Source: JAMXLO01 sp963726125
GTDB taxonomy: Bacteria; Pseudomonadota; Alphaproteobacteria; Acetobacterales; Acetobacteraceae
Reading direction: 5' to 3'
NCBI GenBank assembly: GCA_963726125.1
Contig: CAVSBG010000006.1
Coordinates: 124,001 to 188,000 of the forward strand
DNA length: 64,000 nt
Shown piece after piece: positions 46,542-55,629 of this stretch. Every line of letters starts with the position of its first letter. The stretch's first letter is position 1. The translations under genes were made by a program, and so were the position numbers. The notes beneath the pieces were generated by a model, which did not search any database, had not been told where the DNA came from, and saw only the letters and a list, made by a program, of their open reading frames with translations.

Positions 46542-48056
46542 TCAGCTCAGGTTCATCCAGACCGACTTTGTTTGTGTGACGGTGAGCAAGGTCTCGAGAC
46601 ACTTGTCGCGACCGGTCCCGGACTGTTTGAACCCGCCCCAGGGTTGCGTCATGTCGCCTTGGTCGTAGCAGTTCACCCAGATAACGCCAGCCTCGATGTC
46701 GCGCGCCATTTTGTGGGCGGTGGCCAGATCGGACGTCCAGATCCCCGCCGCCAGGCCGTAGATCGAGTCATTGGCGATCGTGATCGCCTCATCCAGCGTG
46801 CCGAATGGCATCACCGCGCCGACCGGACCAAAGATCTCTTCCCGCGCAATGCGCATATCGTTGGTCACACCGGCGAACAGCGTCGGCTCCACATAGGCGC
46901 CTTGTTCATACCCCTGAGGCACGCCGCCGCCCATTGCCAGCCTGGCGCCATCCTGGCGGCCGACATCCACATAGGACAGCACCTTGCCCTGCTGTGCACG
47001 GCTCACCAGTGGCCCCATCGTGGTTGCCGGATCGAGCGGATCGCCGATACGCATCAGCTCTGCGGTGCGGGCCTTGAAGCGCTCCAGGAACGCTTCCTCG
47101 ATGCCGTGCTGCACCAGGATGCGCGAGCCCGCGCTGCACATCTCGCCCTTGTTGGCATAGATGCCGCTGATCGCATGATCGACTGCCGTGTCGAGATCGG
47201 GCACCGCGGTGGTGATGATCTGCGGCGACTTGCCACCGGTCTCCACCGTCACGCGCTTGAGGTTCGATTCGCCAGAGTAGACCATCATGAGCTTGCCGAC
47301 ATCGGTCGAACCGGTGAAGCTGATCTTGTCCACGTCCATGTGCAGAGCGAGCGCCTTGCCTACCCCGCTGCCGGTGCCGTGCACCACGTTGAGCACGCCG
47401 GGTGGCCCACCGGCTTCGACGAACAACTGCGCAAGCAGGGTCGCCGACAGCGGCGAGAGCTGCGCCGGCTTCAGCACGACGGAGTTGCCGGCCGCCAGGG
47501 CGGGCGCAGCCTTCCAGGCATTCATCAGCAGCGGATAGTTCCACGGCGTGATGCAGCCGACGACGCCGAGCGGCTGGCGCAGGATGTAATGGAACACGTC
47601 CGACGCGGTGCTGGTGACGATCCCTTCCACCTTGTCGATCGTCTCAGCAAAGTAACGAAACGTCAGCGACGCGGCGGGCACGTCGCCGGCCACCGTGTCC
47701 ATGATGGGCTTGCCCACATCGAGCGTATCCAGCAGCCCAAGCTCCAGCCCGTGGTCGTCGATCAGCGTTGCGAAGCGGTACAGCACGTCCATTCGTGCCC
47801 GTGGTTCCAGGCGTGACCACACGCCGGAGCGGAACGCCCGCCGCGCGGAGCGGACCGCGCGGTCCACGTCGTCAGCGTCGCCCGATGGCACGCTGGTGAT
47901 CACCTCGCCCGTGGCCGGGTTGACGGTTTCGAATCGCTTGCCCGACCGCGTGTCGCACAGCTCTCCGTCGATGAACATCCGGGTCTCAGGCTGGACCGCG
48001 CTGGCGTAGCGGCGGAAGTCCTCGACGGTCAGCAGTTTCGCTTGCTCGATGTGCAT
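46542..48056 (-). CDS. NAD(P)-dependent aldehyde dehydrogenase
   Basis: 504 residues. CITPWNYPLLMNAWK, the catalytic Glu in VTVETGGKSP and the catalytic Cys in NKGEMCSAGSR are in place, as is EEIFGPV. It is close to the betaine aldehyde dehydrogenase group by overall pattern, but substrate is not decided. It lies 11 bases downstream of the fused Rieske oxygenase gene, so it probably oxidises an aldehyde made by that enzyme: formaldehyde-type from demethylation, betaine aldehyde, or malic semialdehyde if the oxygenase acts on carnitine. Confidence 0.93.
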   Translation of the reverse strand: MHIEQAKLLTVEDFRRYASAVQPETRMFIDGELCDTRSGKRFETVNPATGEVITSVPSGDADDVDRAVRSARRAFRSGVWSRLEPRARMDVLYRFATLIDDHGLELGLLDTLDVGKPIMDTVAGDVPAASLTFRYFAETIDKVEGIVTSTASDVFHYILRQPLGVVGCITPWNYPLLMNAWKAAPALAAGNSVVLKPAQLSPLSATLLAQLFVEAGGPPGVLNVVHGTGSGVGKALALHMDVDKISFTGSTDVGKLMMVYSGESNLKRVTVETGGKSPQIITTAVPDLDTAVDHAISGIYANKGEMCSAGSRILVQHGIEEAFLERFKARTAELMRIGDPLDPATTMGPLVSRAQQGKVLSYVDVGRQDGARLAMGGGVPQGYEQGAYVEPTLFAGVTNDMRIAREEIFGPVGAVMPFGTLDEAITIANDSIYGLAAGIWTSDLATAHKMARDIEAGVIWVNCYDQGDMTQPWGGFKQSGTGRDKCLETLLTVTQTKSVWMNLS

Positions 48057-48067
48057 GGCGTCACCCG

Positions 48068-50339
48068 CTACAGATCAAGCACCACCTCGGTGCCACGCCG
48101 CGGCACCGAGCAGCACAGCAGCACCTCGCCGGCCGCGCGCGGCGCGACGGGCTCCTCGACGTAGTCCACAGCGCCGCCGAGGATGCGCGTCGTGCAGGTG
48201 CCGCAAATTCCGGATCGGCAACCAAAGTTCGGCGCGATGCCAAGCAACTCGGCAAACTCCAGAAGTGTGCCGCGGTCGCGCGACCAATCCGCGCCGGCGT
48301 CAGAGCGAACGAAGCGCACCGGGACCGAGCCGAGGTCCGCCGGCGCGCCCTGTGCCGGCGTCTCCGGCTTCAACACCGTCGCGGGACCGAACAATTCGTA
48401 GAAGATCCGGTTCGGCGCCACACCCATGCCGGTCAAGCCGTCATACAACGAACGCATGAACGCCGCCGGTCCGCACAGGTAGAAGTCGTAATCGCCGAAC
48501 GGCAGAATGCGCTTCAGCGTGTCGATCGACACCTGTCCGTCGGCATCATGGCTGGTGCCGATGGCGTCGCCCTCGCCCGGGCTGCTGTAGCAGACATGCA
48601 GCTTAAATTCCGGATGTTCGGCGGCGAGCGCGCGGAGATGGTCTCGGAACGCATGCACGCGGCCGTTCTGCGTGCCATGGACGAAATAGATCGGCCGGAA
48701 GCTGCCAGTCCGCTTGCCCTCGCCGACGATGTGCTCGGCCATCGCGACCATCGGTGTGACCCCGACACCGCCCGAGATCAGCACGACCGGACGATTGCCG
48801 GCATCACCGAGCACGAACCTGCCCCGCGGCGCCATCGCCTCCAGCTTGAAGCCCGGCTTGCCGTTCGCATGCAGGAACTGTGAGACCAGCGCTGCACCTT
48901 CGCCGCGCCGGATGCTCAGCCGGTAATGCTCCGGATTGCTCGCGGTCGACAGCGTGTAGGTGCGCGGCGCCGGCTTGTCCTGGCCCGGAATGGTGACGCG
49001 TATCGGCAGGAACTGACCCGGCTGCCACGCATGCAGCGGCCGGCCGTCGGTGCGTCGCAGGTAGAACGAGGTGATGCTGTCGCTCTCACGTTCGATGCGC
49101 GCGACCTCCAAGGGAACGTAGCTGCTGCGCTCGTCTTCGGGCACCGCGGACGCCGTCGGTTCGACCGACACCGCATGCGATATGCCCTCCGGCGGGATCG
49201 CGGCAAGCGCGGCGGCGGTGGAGTTGTCGCCGTGCACCAGGTGCACGATGAGCTTTTGGAAGTGCCCGACCAGATGCTCGGCGCCGGTCAGGTAGCGGCC
49301 CTGATCGACGATGGCGGCCCGCAGACCACGCTGCACGGAATCGGTCAGGTCGTCGTCCTCGATGCCGACCTGGCGATTGAAAGCGATCAGCTCCTGCGCG
49401 AACTGCTCCGACACCCCGGGTGCGAAATATTGCTCGGAAAAGCCCTTCGTACCGTTCGGGCCGTTCGGCCACCAGATGTCGATCGACAGATTGGGGAAGC
49501 CCGGGTTGATGTTGATCGTCATATTCGGGAAACATCAGATGATACTGTGCCTGCGCGACATCACCGCTGGCATCGTAGATCTTCACCTGGCTGCGGCCTT
49601 CCAGCGCAGATTGCCGCACCGTGCCGACCTGGCTGGAGAACCAGCCATGCACTGCCAGGTTATAGTTCTCCGGCCTTACGTCGATCGCCGCACTGAAACC
49701 AGGATGCGCCACGGCGCAATGGTAGCATTCGAGATAATTCTCCAGCATCGTCTTCCAGTTGGAATACAACTCCCACTCTTCCCGCGAGTAGAGCACCAGA
49801 GAATCGAGGTCGATGCCGCTCTGCCCGATAACGTCCAGCACCTTGCCGTACTGCTCGCGCAGCGGAGCCGCGCCGCGATCCGCGTTGACGAAGACCCACG
49901 GCCCGAGTGTCTCGACGCGGAGCGGCAGCAGCGGATAATCCTCCAGCCGGAAGCCCGGTTCGTGCGCGGTGCGCGGCGCGCCTTGCAGACAGCCCGCGAG
50001 ATTGTAGGTCCACGCATGGTAGCCGCACTGCATGACCTGCGCATTGCCGCGACCCTTCATCACCTCATGCCGGCGGTGGCGGCAGACATTGACCAGCGCG
50101 TTCAACCCGGCTTCGCCGCGGATCACCACCACCGGGATCAGTCCACCGATATATCCGGTGATATAGTCGCCGACATTCGTCAGTTCGTTCGCCGGACCGA
50201 CATAGGCCCAGCTCTTGGCAAAGACCTGCTGCAATTCGCGCTCGGTGATCGTCGCATCGGTGTACCAGCGCGCCGGCAGCGTCAGGCCGCGGTCGAGACC
50301 CTCGATCAGCGCCGCCGGGTTATCGATTGTCTGACTCAT
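48068..50339 (-). pseudogene. Rieske oxygenase fused to FAD/NAD/[2Fe-2S] reductase, one-base frameshift
   Basis: ATG 50339 starts a Rieske oxygenase: cluster ligands C86-R-H88 and C105-G-Y-H108, mononuclear iron motif ENYLECYHCAVAHPGF (H207, H212), the type seen in quaternary-amine demethylases such as GbcA. After HLMFP (residue 271) one extra G near 49526 shifts the frame. The next frame continues N-M-T-I-N-I-N-P-G and finishes the catalytic domain, then runs with no stop into a reductase: RTYTLS for FAD (about 459), ISGGVGVTPMVAM for NAD, and a C-terminal ferredoxin with CRSGICGTC and LLCC. Restored length is 756. Oxygenase and reductase are normally separate proteins. Confidence 0.9.
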
Positions 50340-50405
50340 TGCCTGATCCCTTTCGACTGTTGGGCACTGGGACAGTTATCTGCCGGGTGAGGAGGAAGCA
50401 TCGCG

Positions 50406-51569
50406 TCACGCCTGCACTGGTTCCCCGTGTCGGTCCTTGAGCAGTAGCAGGGGCACGCAGATCAGCAGCGCGATACCGGCGGCGGTCAGGATCTGCGCGT
50501 AGCCCAGCCACGCTGCTGCGGCGGTGGCCAGCGTATTGGTCGCCATCATGCCCACCGAATAAGCGATGTTGTAGACGGCGTAGACGGCGGCATAACACGA
50601 CATGCCACGCCGATCGACCGCGTTGCCAAGCTCCGCCGATGTCGGGTTGAGCGTGAAGGCGAACGCAGCACTGAGGATGCACAGACCAATGCCGGTCCGC
50701 AGCACGCCGTGCAAATGCCCAAGGGCGCCAAGGCTGAACGCCATGCCGACAACGCCGCCGATGATCACCCAGCGTATCGGCAGGCGTTCAGACGCCCAGC
50801 CGACCAGCGGCGCGCATAACCCGTAAGCGATCGTGGCGATGGTGAACAACAGTCCGACCTCGGCCGCGGACGCGCCGGCGCCTTCAAGGCTGGTTGGCAG
50901 CAGCGGTTCGACAATTCCCCAGCCGAATGCCGCGAGCGCAACGGCCAGCGCCGGCACCAAAACCGATTTGTCGAGCAACAACGAGCGCAGGTCGGGGACC
51001 TCCTGCGAACTCGGCCGGTCGGCCGGAAGTGCAAACACACGCAGCAGAAAATCGACCAACACCAGTCCCGCAACGATAATAAACGGCAGGCTGTAGCCGC
51101 CGAGCGAGTAAAGGCCGCCGCCCAGGATCGGACCGGCAATGGAGCCGGCCGTGCTGCCGACCAGTGCGTAGCCCATCATCCGGACCCTGTGCGCCGCATA
51201 GTGCTCCGCGATCAGCGCCAGGCCGGTAGTCCAGGTGGCCGCCGCCGAGGCACCTTGGAACAGACGCGCGAGCAGCAGCAACAGCAAGTTCGGCGCCAGC
51301 CAGAACAGCGGTATCGAGCAGCCCGCAAGCACCACGCCGACAATCATGACTTGCCGGTATCCAATGCGCTCGCCCAGATATCCGAACAGCGGCGTTGCCG
51401 CGAGCACGCCGAGTGCATAGCAGCCGTACAGCAGTGCGAGACGGTCCTCGCTCATTGCGCCGGCCGGTGAGTATGGCGTAAGTGGAACGATCAGGCCGTA
51501 TATGAGGTAGTCCATGAAGAGCGCGTATCCGACCACGCCGAGGACCCTCAACTTCCCGATGCTGCCCAC
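50406..51569 (-). CDS. MFS transporter (DHA1, vesicular amine transporter-like)
   Basis: 387 residues from a GTG at 51569. Twelve hydrophobic segments; the loop between helices 2 and 3 reads GYLGERIGYRQVMIVG, the MFS G-x-x-x-D/E-R-x-G signature, and ARLFQGASAAATWTTGLALIAE follows. By pattern it is in the drug:H+ antiporter/vesicular amine group, which fits movement of an amine. It is 66 bases upstream of the oxygenase gene, same strand, and shares its operon. Direction of transport is not known. Confidence 0.88.
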   Translation of the reverse strand: MGSIGKLRVLGVVGYALFMDYLIYGLIVPLTPYSPAGAMSEDRLALLYGCYALGVLAATPLFGYLGERIGYRQVMIVGVVLAGCSIPLFWLAPNLLLLLLARLFQGASAAATWTTGLALIAEHYAAHRVRMMGYALVGSTAGSIAGPILGGGLYSLGGYSLPFIIVAGLVLVDFLLRVFALPADRPSSQEVPDLRSLLLDKSVLVPALAVALAAFGWGIVEPLLPTSLEGAGASAAEVGLLFTIATIAYGLCAPLVGWASERLPIRWVIIGGVVGMAFSLGALGHLHGVLRTGIGLCILSAAFAFTLNPTSAELGNAVDRRGMSCYAAVYAVYNIAYSVGMMATNTLATAAAAWLGYAQILTAAGIALLICVPLLLLKDRHGEPVQA

Positions 51570-51666
51570 ACCACGCGCCCCAGATCGTTAGTCACAATGG
51601 GCGTACTCCCGCAGTCCTTGCAAGCTGATTTCATCCGCCTCTTGTCCGAGGAACACTGATGCGGCG

Positions 51667-53031
51667 ATGACAAGGCAGTGGCGATTGAACCTCTGGTCGG
51701 CGTGGACGGGTGTGATGATGACGGTCGCCAGCCTGGTGTCCGTGGATGCAATGAACCAGGCGAGTGCCCAGTCGCCAGCAAGCAGTTTGTCGGTCACTGG
51801 GTCCTCGGATGCGGCTGCGCCGGATACTGGGACTGCGGTATTTGGGCCGTCTACCAAGGTCATGCCGACTCCCCGCACCTGGCCATCCGGCCACGGCGAT
51901 GCGCACGACCTTATCGGCAGCCTGACCGGCGGACTGGACAGTCAGTACGACAAGTATCTGGCGTTCAAGAACCAACTGAGCGATCGCTACAATCTGGACT
52001 TTTCCCTGGATGTATCGATCTATCCGCAATTCGGCACACCCAACGGCGGCAGGCCGGTTGACCTGTTCGCTTCCTATGCCAGTGCAACGTGGAAGCCATT
52101 CACAGACACCGCTATTGGCTCGGGCGAATTCAATGTCACCTTCGGCCAACAGCAGTATTGGACCTCAGCGAACACCGGATCGCAGTCCACCCAGATGGGT
52201 CTTATCAGCTATCCCAACGACTGGCTCAGCAACAACTATTCCTGGTCCACCGTGGCGTATACACACACATTGCCCGGGGTCATGAAGGTCCTGTCGATCA
52301 CCGTTGGCCAGTACAATCTGTTCAGCTTTGACCCAAACTCCTACGCAGCCAACGCCCAGGTCAATTTCATCAGCTACCCGTTCGCGCAAGATGCCACGCA
52401 GACGTTTCCAAATGCCGGTTTAGGTGCCTATGCGACAGTAACCACGCCGGACGGCAAGATCGCGCTATCGGGCGGGTTCCAGGGAGGCACCGATCTCAGC
52501 GGTCGAACTATCTCGACCGATGGGTTCCGTACCGGCAAATACACCTATTGGGGAAATGTGCAGTGGACCCCGAGCGTTCCAGGTTTCGGCGATGGGATTT
52601 ACAGCCTGCTCTATTATGAACAGCCAGGTGTGCCCGAATCTCTTACATCGTCGCGCGGCATTTCATTCAGCGCGTCACAGGAAATCGGCCGGAAATGGGG
52701 TGCATTCGTTCGCATCAGCAATGCCAGCGGCGACGCCGCCCCTATTGTGACCTCAATCGCATTTGGCGGTGTCCGCAACGATCCGTTCGGTCGTTACCCG
52801 CTTGATCAGGCGGGGCTGGCCTTTGCCTGGGACAAGACGAACTTTGCCGCAACCGGCGTGACCTCGGCTGAGGCGCGGCCTTCCGAGCTGGTGGCCGAAC
52901 TCTACTATGCCTTCACGGTCTTCAAAGGCCTGCAGATCACGCCCGATATGCAACTGTTCTTGCACCCCGCGCTATCGCCGAACACGGCGACAGCGGCGAT
53001 GTTCACCATCCGCTCGACTTTCATGTTCTGA
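51667..53031 (+). CDS. OprB-type carbohydrate porin
   Basis: 454 residues. The N-terminal hydrophobic stretch to about residue 35 (VDAMNQASAQS) acts as signal peptide. The rest is beta-barrel-like with alternating aromatic residues: FGQQQYWTSANTGSQSTQMG, YSWSTVAYTHTLPGV, WGAFVRISNASGD, and it ends RSTFMF, the terminal Phe needed for outer-membrane insertion. OprB porins admit sugars and other small polar solutes. It is divergent from the MFS gene across a 97-base gap, so uptake through the outer and inner membranes may be linked. Confidence 0.87.
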   Translation: MTRQWRLNLWSAWTGVMMTVASLVSVDAMNQASAQSPASSLSVTGSSDAAAPDTGTAVFGPSTKVMPTPRTWPSGHGDAHDLIGSLTGGLDSQYDKYLAFKNQLSDRYNLDFSLDVSIYPQFGTPNGGRPVDLFASYASATWKPFTDTAIGSGEFNVTFGQQQYWTSANTGSQSTQMGLISYPNDWLSNNYSWSTVAYTHTLPGVMKVLSITVGQYNLFSFDPNSYAANAQVNFISYPFAQDATQTFPNAGLGAYATVTTPDGKIALSGGFQGGTDLSGRTISTDGFRTGKYTYWGNVQWTPSVPGFGDGIYSLLYYEQPGVPESLTSSRGISFSASQEIGRKWGAFVRISNASGDAAPIVTSIAFGGVRNDPFGRYPLDQAGLAFAWDKTNFAATGVTSAEARPSELVAELYYAFTVFKGLQITPDMQLFLHPALSPNTATAAMFTIRSTFMF

Positions 53032-53107
53032 CCACGTGGCTGGTCGAGGCGTATCAGAGCGCGCTGCGTCTCGCCATCTCTCCTTCCAATAAGGCGATGG
53101 CCAGATG

Positions 53108-53323
53108 CCGTGTGCAGGCGCCCTTGAACAGCGCGAAGTCGCACTCGTGGGCATCGGACACCATCTCCTGTGTCTCGCGCGGATAGGCGAGAGCGAACAT
53201 TATGCGGCTATGACACAGGCGCACGTGCGCGACCTTCACGGTCACCGTCACGCCGCTCAGCACGACGATCTCGTGGCTCCAGTCGAACTGGTAGGCCTCG
53301 CCCGGTGCGAATGACAGGGGCAC
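53108..53323 (-). pseudogene. IS21 family istA transposase fragment
   Basis: 72 residues starting in FAPGEAYQFDWSHEIV and containing VTVKVAHVRLCHSRIMFALA and YPRETQEMVSDAH, the DDE-domain region of IS21 IstA. The match ends around KGACTR, where normal IstA goes on with GIYDNMKTAV. No istB or terminal repeats are seen. It sits against the inner edge of the tRNA-proximal repeat, marking past mobile activity. Confidence 0.88.
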
Positions 53324-53628
53324 ATAGGAAACTCAAGACGATGCGGCTGCCCGGGCTCGACGGCAGCTACGTCGTCTTCGCGGCAGCCGCGCCAGCCTGA
53401 TTGCCGACTCGGATGAGCGGGTGTCGGTCCGTCGGCCGATACCCGCGACCGATTTTTTCTGGATCGTGCCACATTCGGTGGCACGATCGGCCCTCCGCAT
53501 CCACGTCCAGGGTGGCGCGCATGTGTGCTTTGTGCGCCGTTCGTGGGAATAGCGTGGGACGGGCCGGGGAGGCACTCACCCGACTGGGGTCCCTCTGCCC
53601 AGAAACCCTTGGCAGGCAAGGAGAAAAG
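53324..53628. other. Non-coding border region next to tRNA-Arg
   Basis: About 305 bases without a gene. From 53410 on it resembles 45845-46019 and carries the direct repeat 53598-53674, which overlaps the tRNA end. Confidence 0.65.
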
Positions 53629-53674
53629 TGGCGCGCCCGGAGAGACTCGAACTCCCAACCCCTAGATCCGTAGT
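53598..53674 (-). repeat. Direct repeat overlapping the 3' half of tRNA-Arg (possible att site)
   Basis: Partner of 46020-46096, offset 7,578 bases. It covers the tRNA from the CCA end to the anticodon and 31 bases beyond. Integrases of the tyrosine family often use this part of a tRNA gene. Confidence 0.88.
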
Positions 53675-53705
53675 CTAGTACTCTATCCAATTGAGCTACG
53701 GGCGC
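53629..53705 (-). tRNA. tRNA-Arg (anticodon ACG), CCA encoded
   Basis: 77 bases. The acceptor stem GCGCCCG/CGGGCGC, D-arm AGCTCAATTGGATAGAGT, anticodon stem CTAGA/TCTAG around loop CTACGGA, and T-loop GTTCGAGTC are all complete. Anticodon positions 34-36 are ACG (A34 normally edited to inosine). Discriminator G and CCA follow. The 3' half is duplicated at 46051-46096. Confidence 0.97.
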
Positions 53706-53754
53706 ATCGCCAGGGCGGGGGATGTAGCGGATGCCCACCCTCCATTCAAGGGCT

Positions 53755-54867
53755 TCAGGCCGCGAGCTTGTCCAGCTCGCGCAGGATCGACTCGCCCATC
53801 ACGTTGGTGCCGACCTTGGCGGTGCCGGGCGCCATGATGTCGGCGGTGCGCAGGCCGGAGGCCAGCACGTTGGTGCAGGCGCGCTCGATCACCGCCGCGT
53901 CCTCATCCATGCCGAACGAGTAGCGCAGCAGCATGGCGAAGCTGAAGATCTGCGCGATCGGATTGGCGATGCCCTTGCCGGCGATGTCCGGCGCAGACCC
54001 GTGGATCGGCTCATACAGCGCGAGGCGCTTGCCGGACGCATCCACCGGTCCGAGCGTCGCCGACGGCAGCATACCGAGGCTGCCGGTCAGCATCGAGGCC
54101 AGGTCCGACAGCAGATCCCCGAAGATGTTCGATGTGACGATGACGTCGAACTGCTTCGGATTGCGCACCAGCTGCATGGCGCAGTTGTCGGCGTACATGT
54201 GGGAGAGCTGGACGTCGGCATACTCGCGCTCATGCAGCGCGGTGACCGTCTGGCGCCAGAACAGGCCCGACTGCATCACGTTGGCCTTTTCCACGCTGAC
54301 CAGCTGGTTCTTGCGCTTGCGTGCCAGCTCGAACGCCACGCGTGCGACACGCTCGATCTCGCTGGTGGTGTAGCTTTCCGTGTCGAAGCCGCGCTTCTCG
54401 CCGTTCGGCAGCTCCTCCACGCCGCGCGGTTCGCCGAAATAGATGCCGCCGGTACTTTCGCGCACGATCATCAGATCCAGGCCGCGCACCACGTCGGGCT
54501 TCAGCGTGGACGCATTCACCAACGGATCGAGCACGATTGCCGGGCGCAGGTTGGCGAACAGGTCCAGCTCCTTGCGCAGTCGCAGGATCGCCAGTTCGGG
54601 GCGGAGCTGGAAGCCGAGCTTCTCCCATTTCGGCCCGCCGACGGAGCCGAACAGGATGGCGTCGGCGTCCCTCGCCTTCTGCATCGTCTCGTCGGTAATG
54701 GGGGTGCCGCGGGCGTCGATGGAGGCGCCTCCGACCAGATCCTCCGACATGTCGAACGAGACCATGCGGCGGCGCGCCATCCAATCGATGACACGGCGAA
54801 CCTCACGCATCACCTCGGGACCGATGCCATCGCCGGGCAGGATCAGCAGCTTCTTGTTGGCAGGCAT
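53755..54867 (-). CDS. leuB: 3-isopropylmalate dehydrogenase
   Basis: 370 residues. It oxidises and decarboxylates 3-isopropylmalate in leucine synthesis. LLILPGDGIGPEVMREV, the substrate arginines in NLRPAIV and IVRESTGGIYFGEPRG, and the NAD block GSAPDIAGKGIANP are clear. It is downstream of leuD by 12 bases and ends the leuC-leuD-leuB run. A cytosolic dimer. Confidence 0.97.
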   Translation of the reverse strand: MPANKKLLILPGDGIGPEVMREVRRVIDWMARRRMVSFDMSEDLVGGASIDARGTPITDETMQKARDADAILFGSVGGPKWEKLGFQLRPELAILRLRKELDLFANLRPAIVLDPLVNASTLKPDVVRGLDLMIVRESTGGIYFGEPRGVEELPNGEKRGFDTESYTTSEIERVARVAFELARKRKNQLVSVEKANVMQSGLFWRQTVTALHEREYADVQLSHMYADNCAMQLVRNPKQFDVIVTSNIFGDLLSDLASMLTGSLGMLPSATLGPVDASGKRLALYEPIHGSAPDIAGKGIANPIAQIFSFAMLLRYSFGMDEDAAVIERACTNVLASGLRTADIMAPGTAKVGTNVMGESILRELDKLAA

Positions 54868-54879
54868 CGTGGTCTCCGT

Positions 54880-55506
54880 TCAGGCGGCGGCGGTGGTCGT
54901 TGGCAGCCAGGGGTGCCGCTCGCGATGGCCGGTCTCGTGGTGCGTGATCTTGTGCGCGTGTTGCATGGTCTGGCCGATATCGTCGAGGCCGTTCAGCAAC
55001 GAATGCTTGCGGAACGGGTCGATGTCGAAGTGGATCTCGTCGCCGTTCGGGCGCACCACCACCTGGCGCTCCAGGTCGATGGTGAGGCGCGCGTTGCCGC
55101 CCATCTTGGCGTCCTCGATCAACTCGTCGCAGACCTCGCGCGGCAGGCGGATCGGCAGCAGGCCGTTCTTGAAGCTGTTGTTGTAGAAGATGTCGCCAAA
55201 CGATGGCGCGATGATGCAGCGGATACCGAAGTCGTGCAGCGCCCAGGGTGCGTGTTCACGCGAGGAACCACAGCCGAAGTTCTCGTGCGCGATGATGATC
55301 TGCGCCTTGCGGTAGGGTTCCTGGTTCAGGATGAACTCGGGGCGTTCGGCACCGTGCTGGTCGAAACGCAGCGGGTCGAACAGGTGGACGCCGAGGCCGG
55401 AGCGCTTGATGGTCTTCAGGAAGCGCGCCGGTATCACCTTGTCGGTGTCGATGTTGCGCATCGGCATCGGTGCGGCGACGGCGGTCAGTGTGTTGAATTT
55501 GTCCAT
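54880..55506 (-). CDS. leuD: 3-isopropylmalate dehydratase small subunit
   Basis: 208 residues. The swivelling domain has RNIDTDKVIPARFL and the conserved FGCGSSREHAPWAL. With LeuC it isomerises 2- to 3-isopropylmalate. It is separated from leuC by 123 bases containing a paired family A repeat. Confidence 0.97.
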   Translation of the reverse strand: MDKFNTLTAVAAPMPMRNIDTDKVIPARFLKTIKRSGLGVHLFDPLRFDQHGAERPEFILNQEPYRKAQIIIAHENFGCGSSREHAPWALHDFGIRCIIAPSFGDIFYNNSFKNGLLPIRLPREVCDELIEDAKMGGNARLTIDLERQVVVRPNGDEIHFDIDPFRKHSLLNGLDDIGQTMQHAHKITHHETGHRERHPWLPTTTAAA

Positions 55507-55524
55507 ACGAATTGCCCTTTCCGG

Positions 55525-55622
55525 CGCCCCCTCCCTAACCCTCCCCCGCTTCGCGGGAGAGGGGATATCGCAACAGCGCCAGCATTCCCTCTCCCGCGAA
55601 GCGGGGAAGGGTTAGGGAGGGG
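55525..55622. repeat. Paired GC-rich palindromic repeat, family A
   Basis: Two inverted units (outer ends CCCCCTCCCTAACCC and GGGTTAGGGAGGGGG) about 25 bases apart, inside the leuC-leuD spacer. Confidence 0.82.
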
Positions 55623-55629
55623 GTGTTGC

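Noticed and set aside
46097..53600. Prophage or integrative conjugative element
   Set aside because: No integrase, capsid, relaxase or secretion genes are present; only catabolic genes and an IS fragment.
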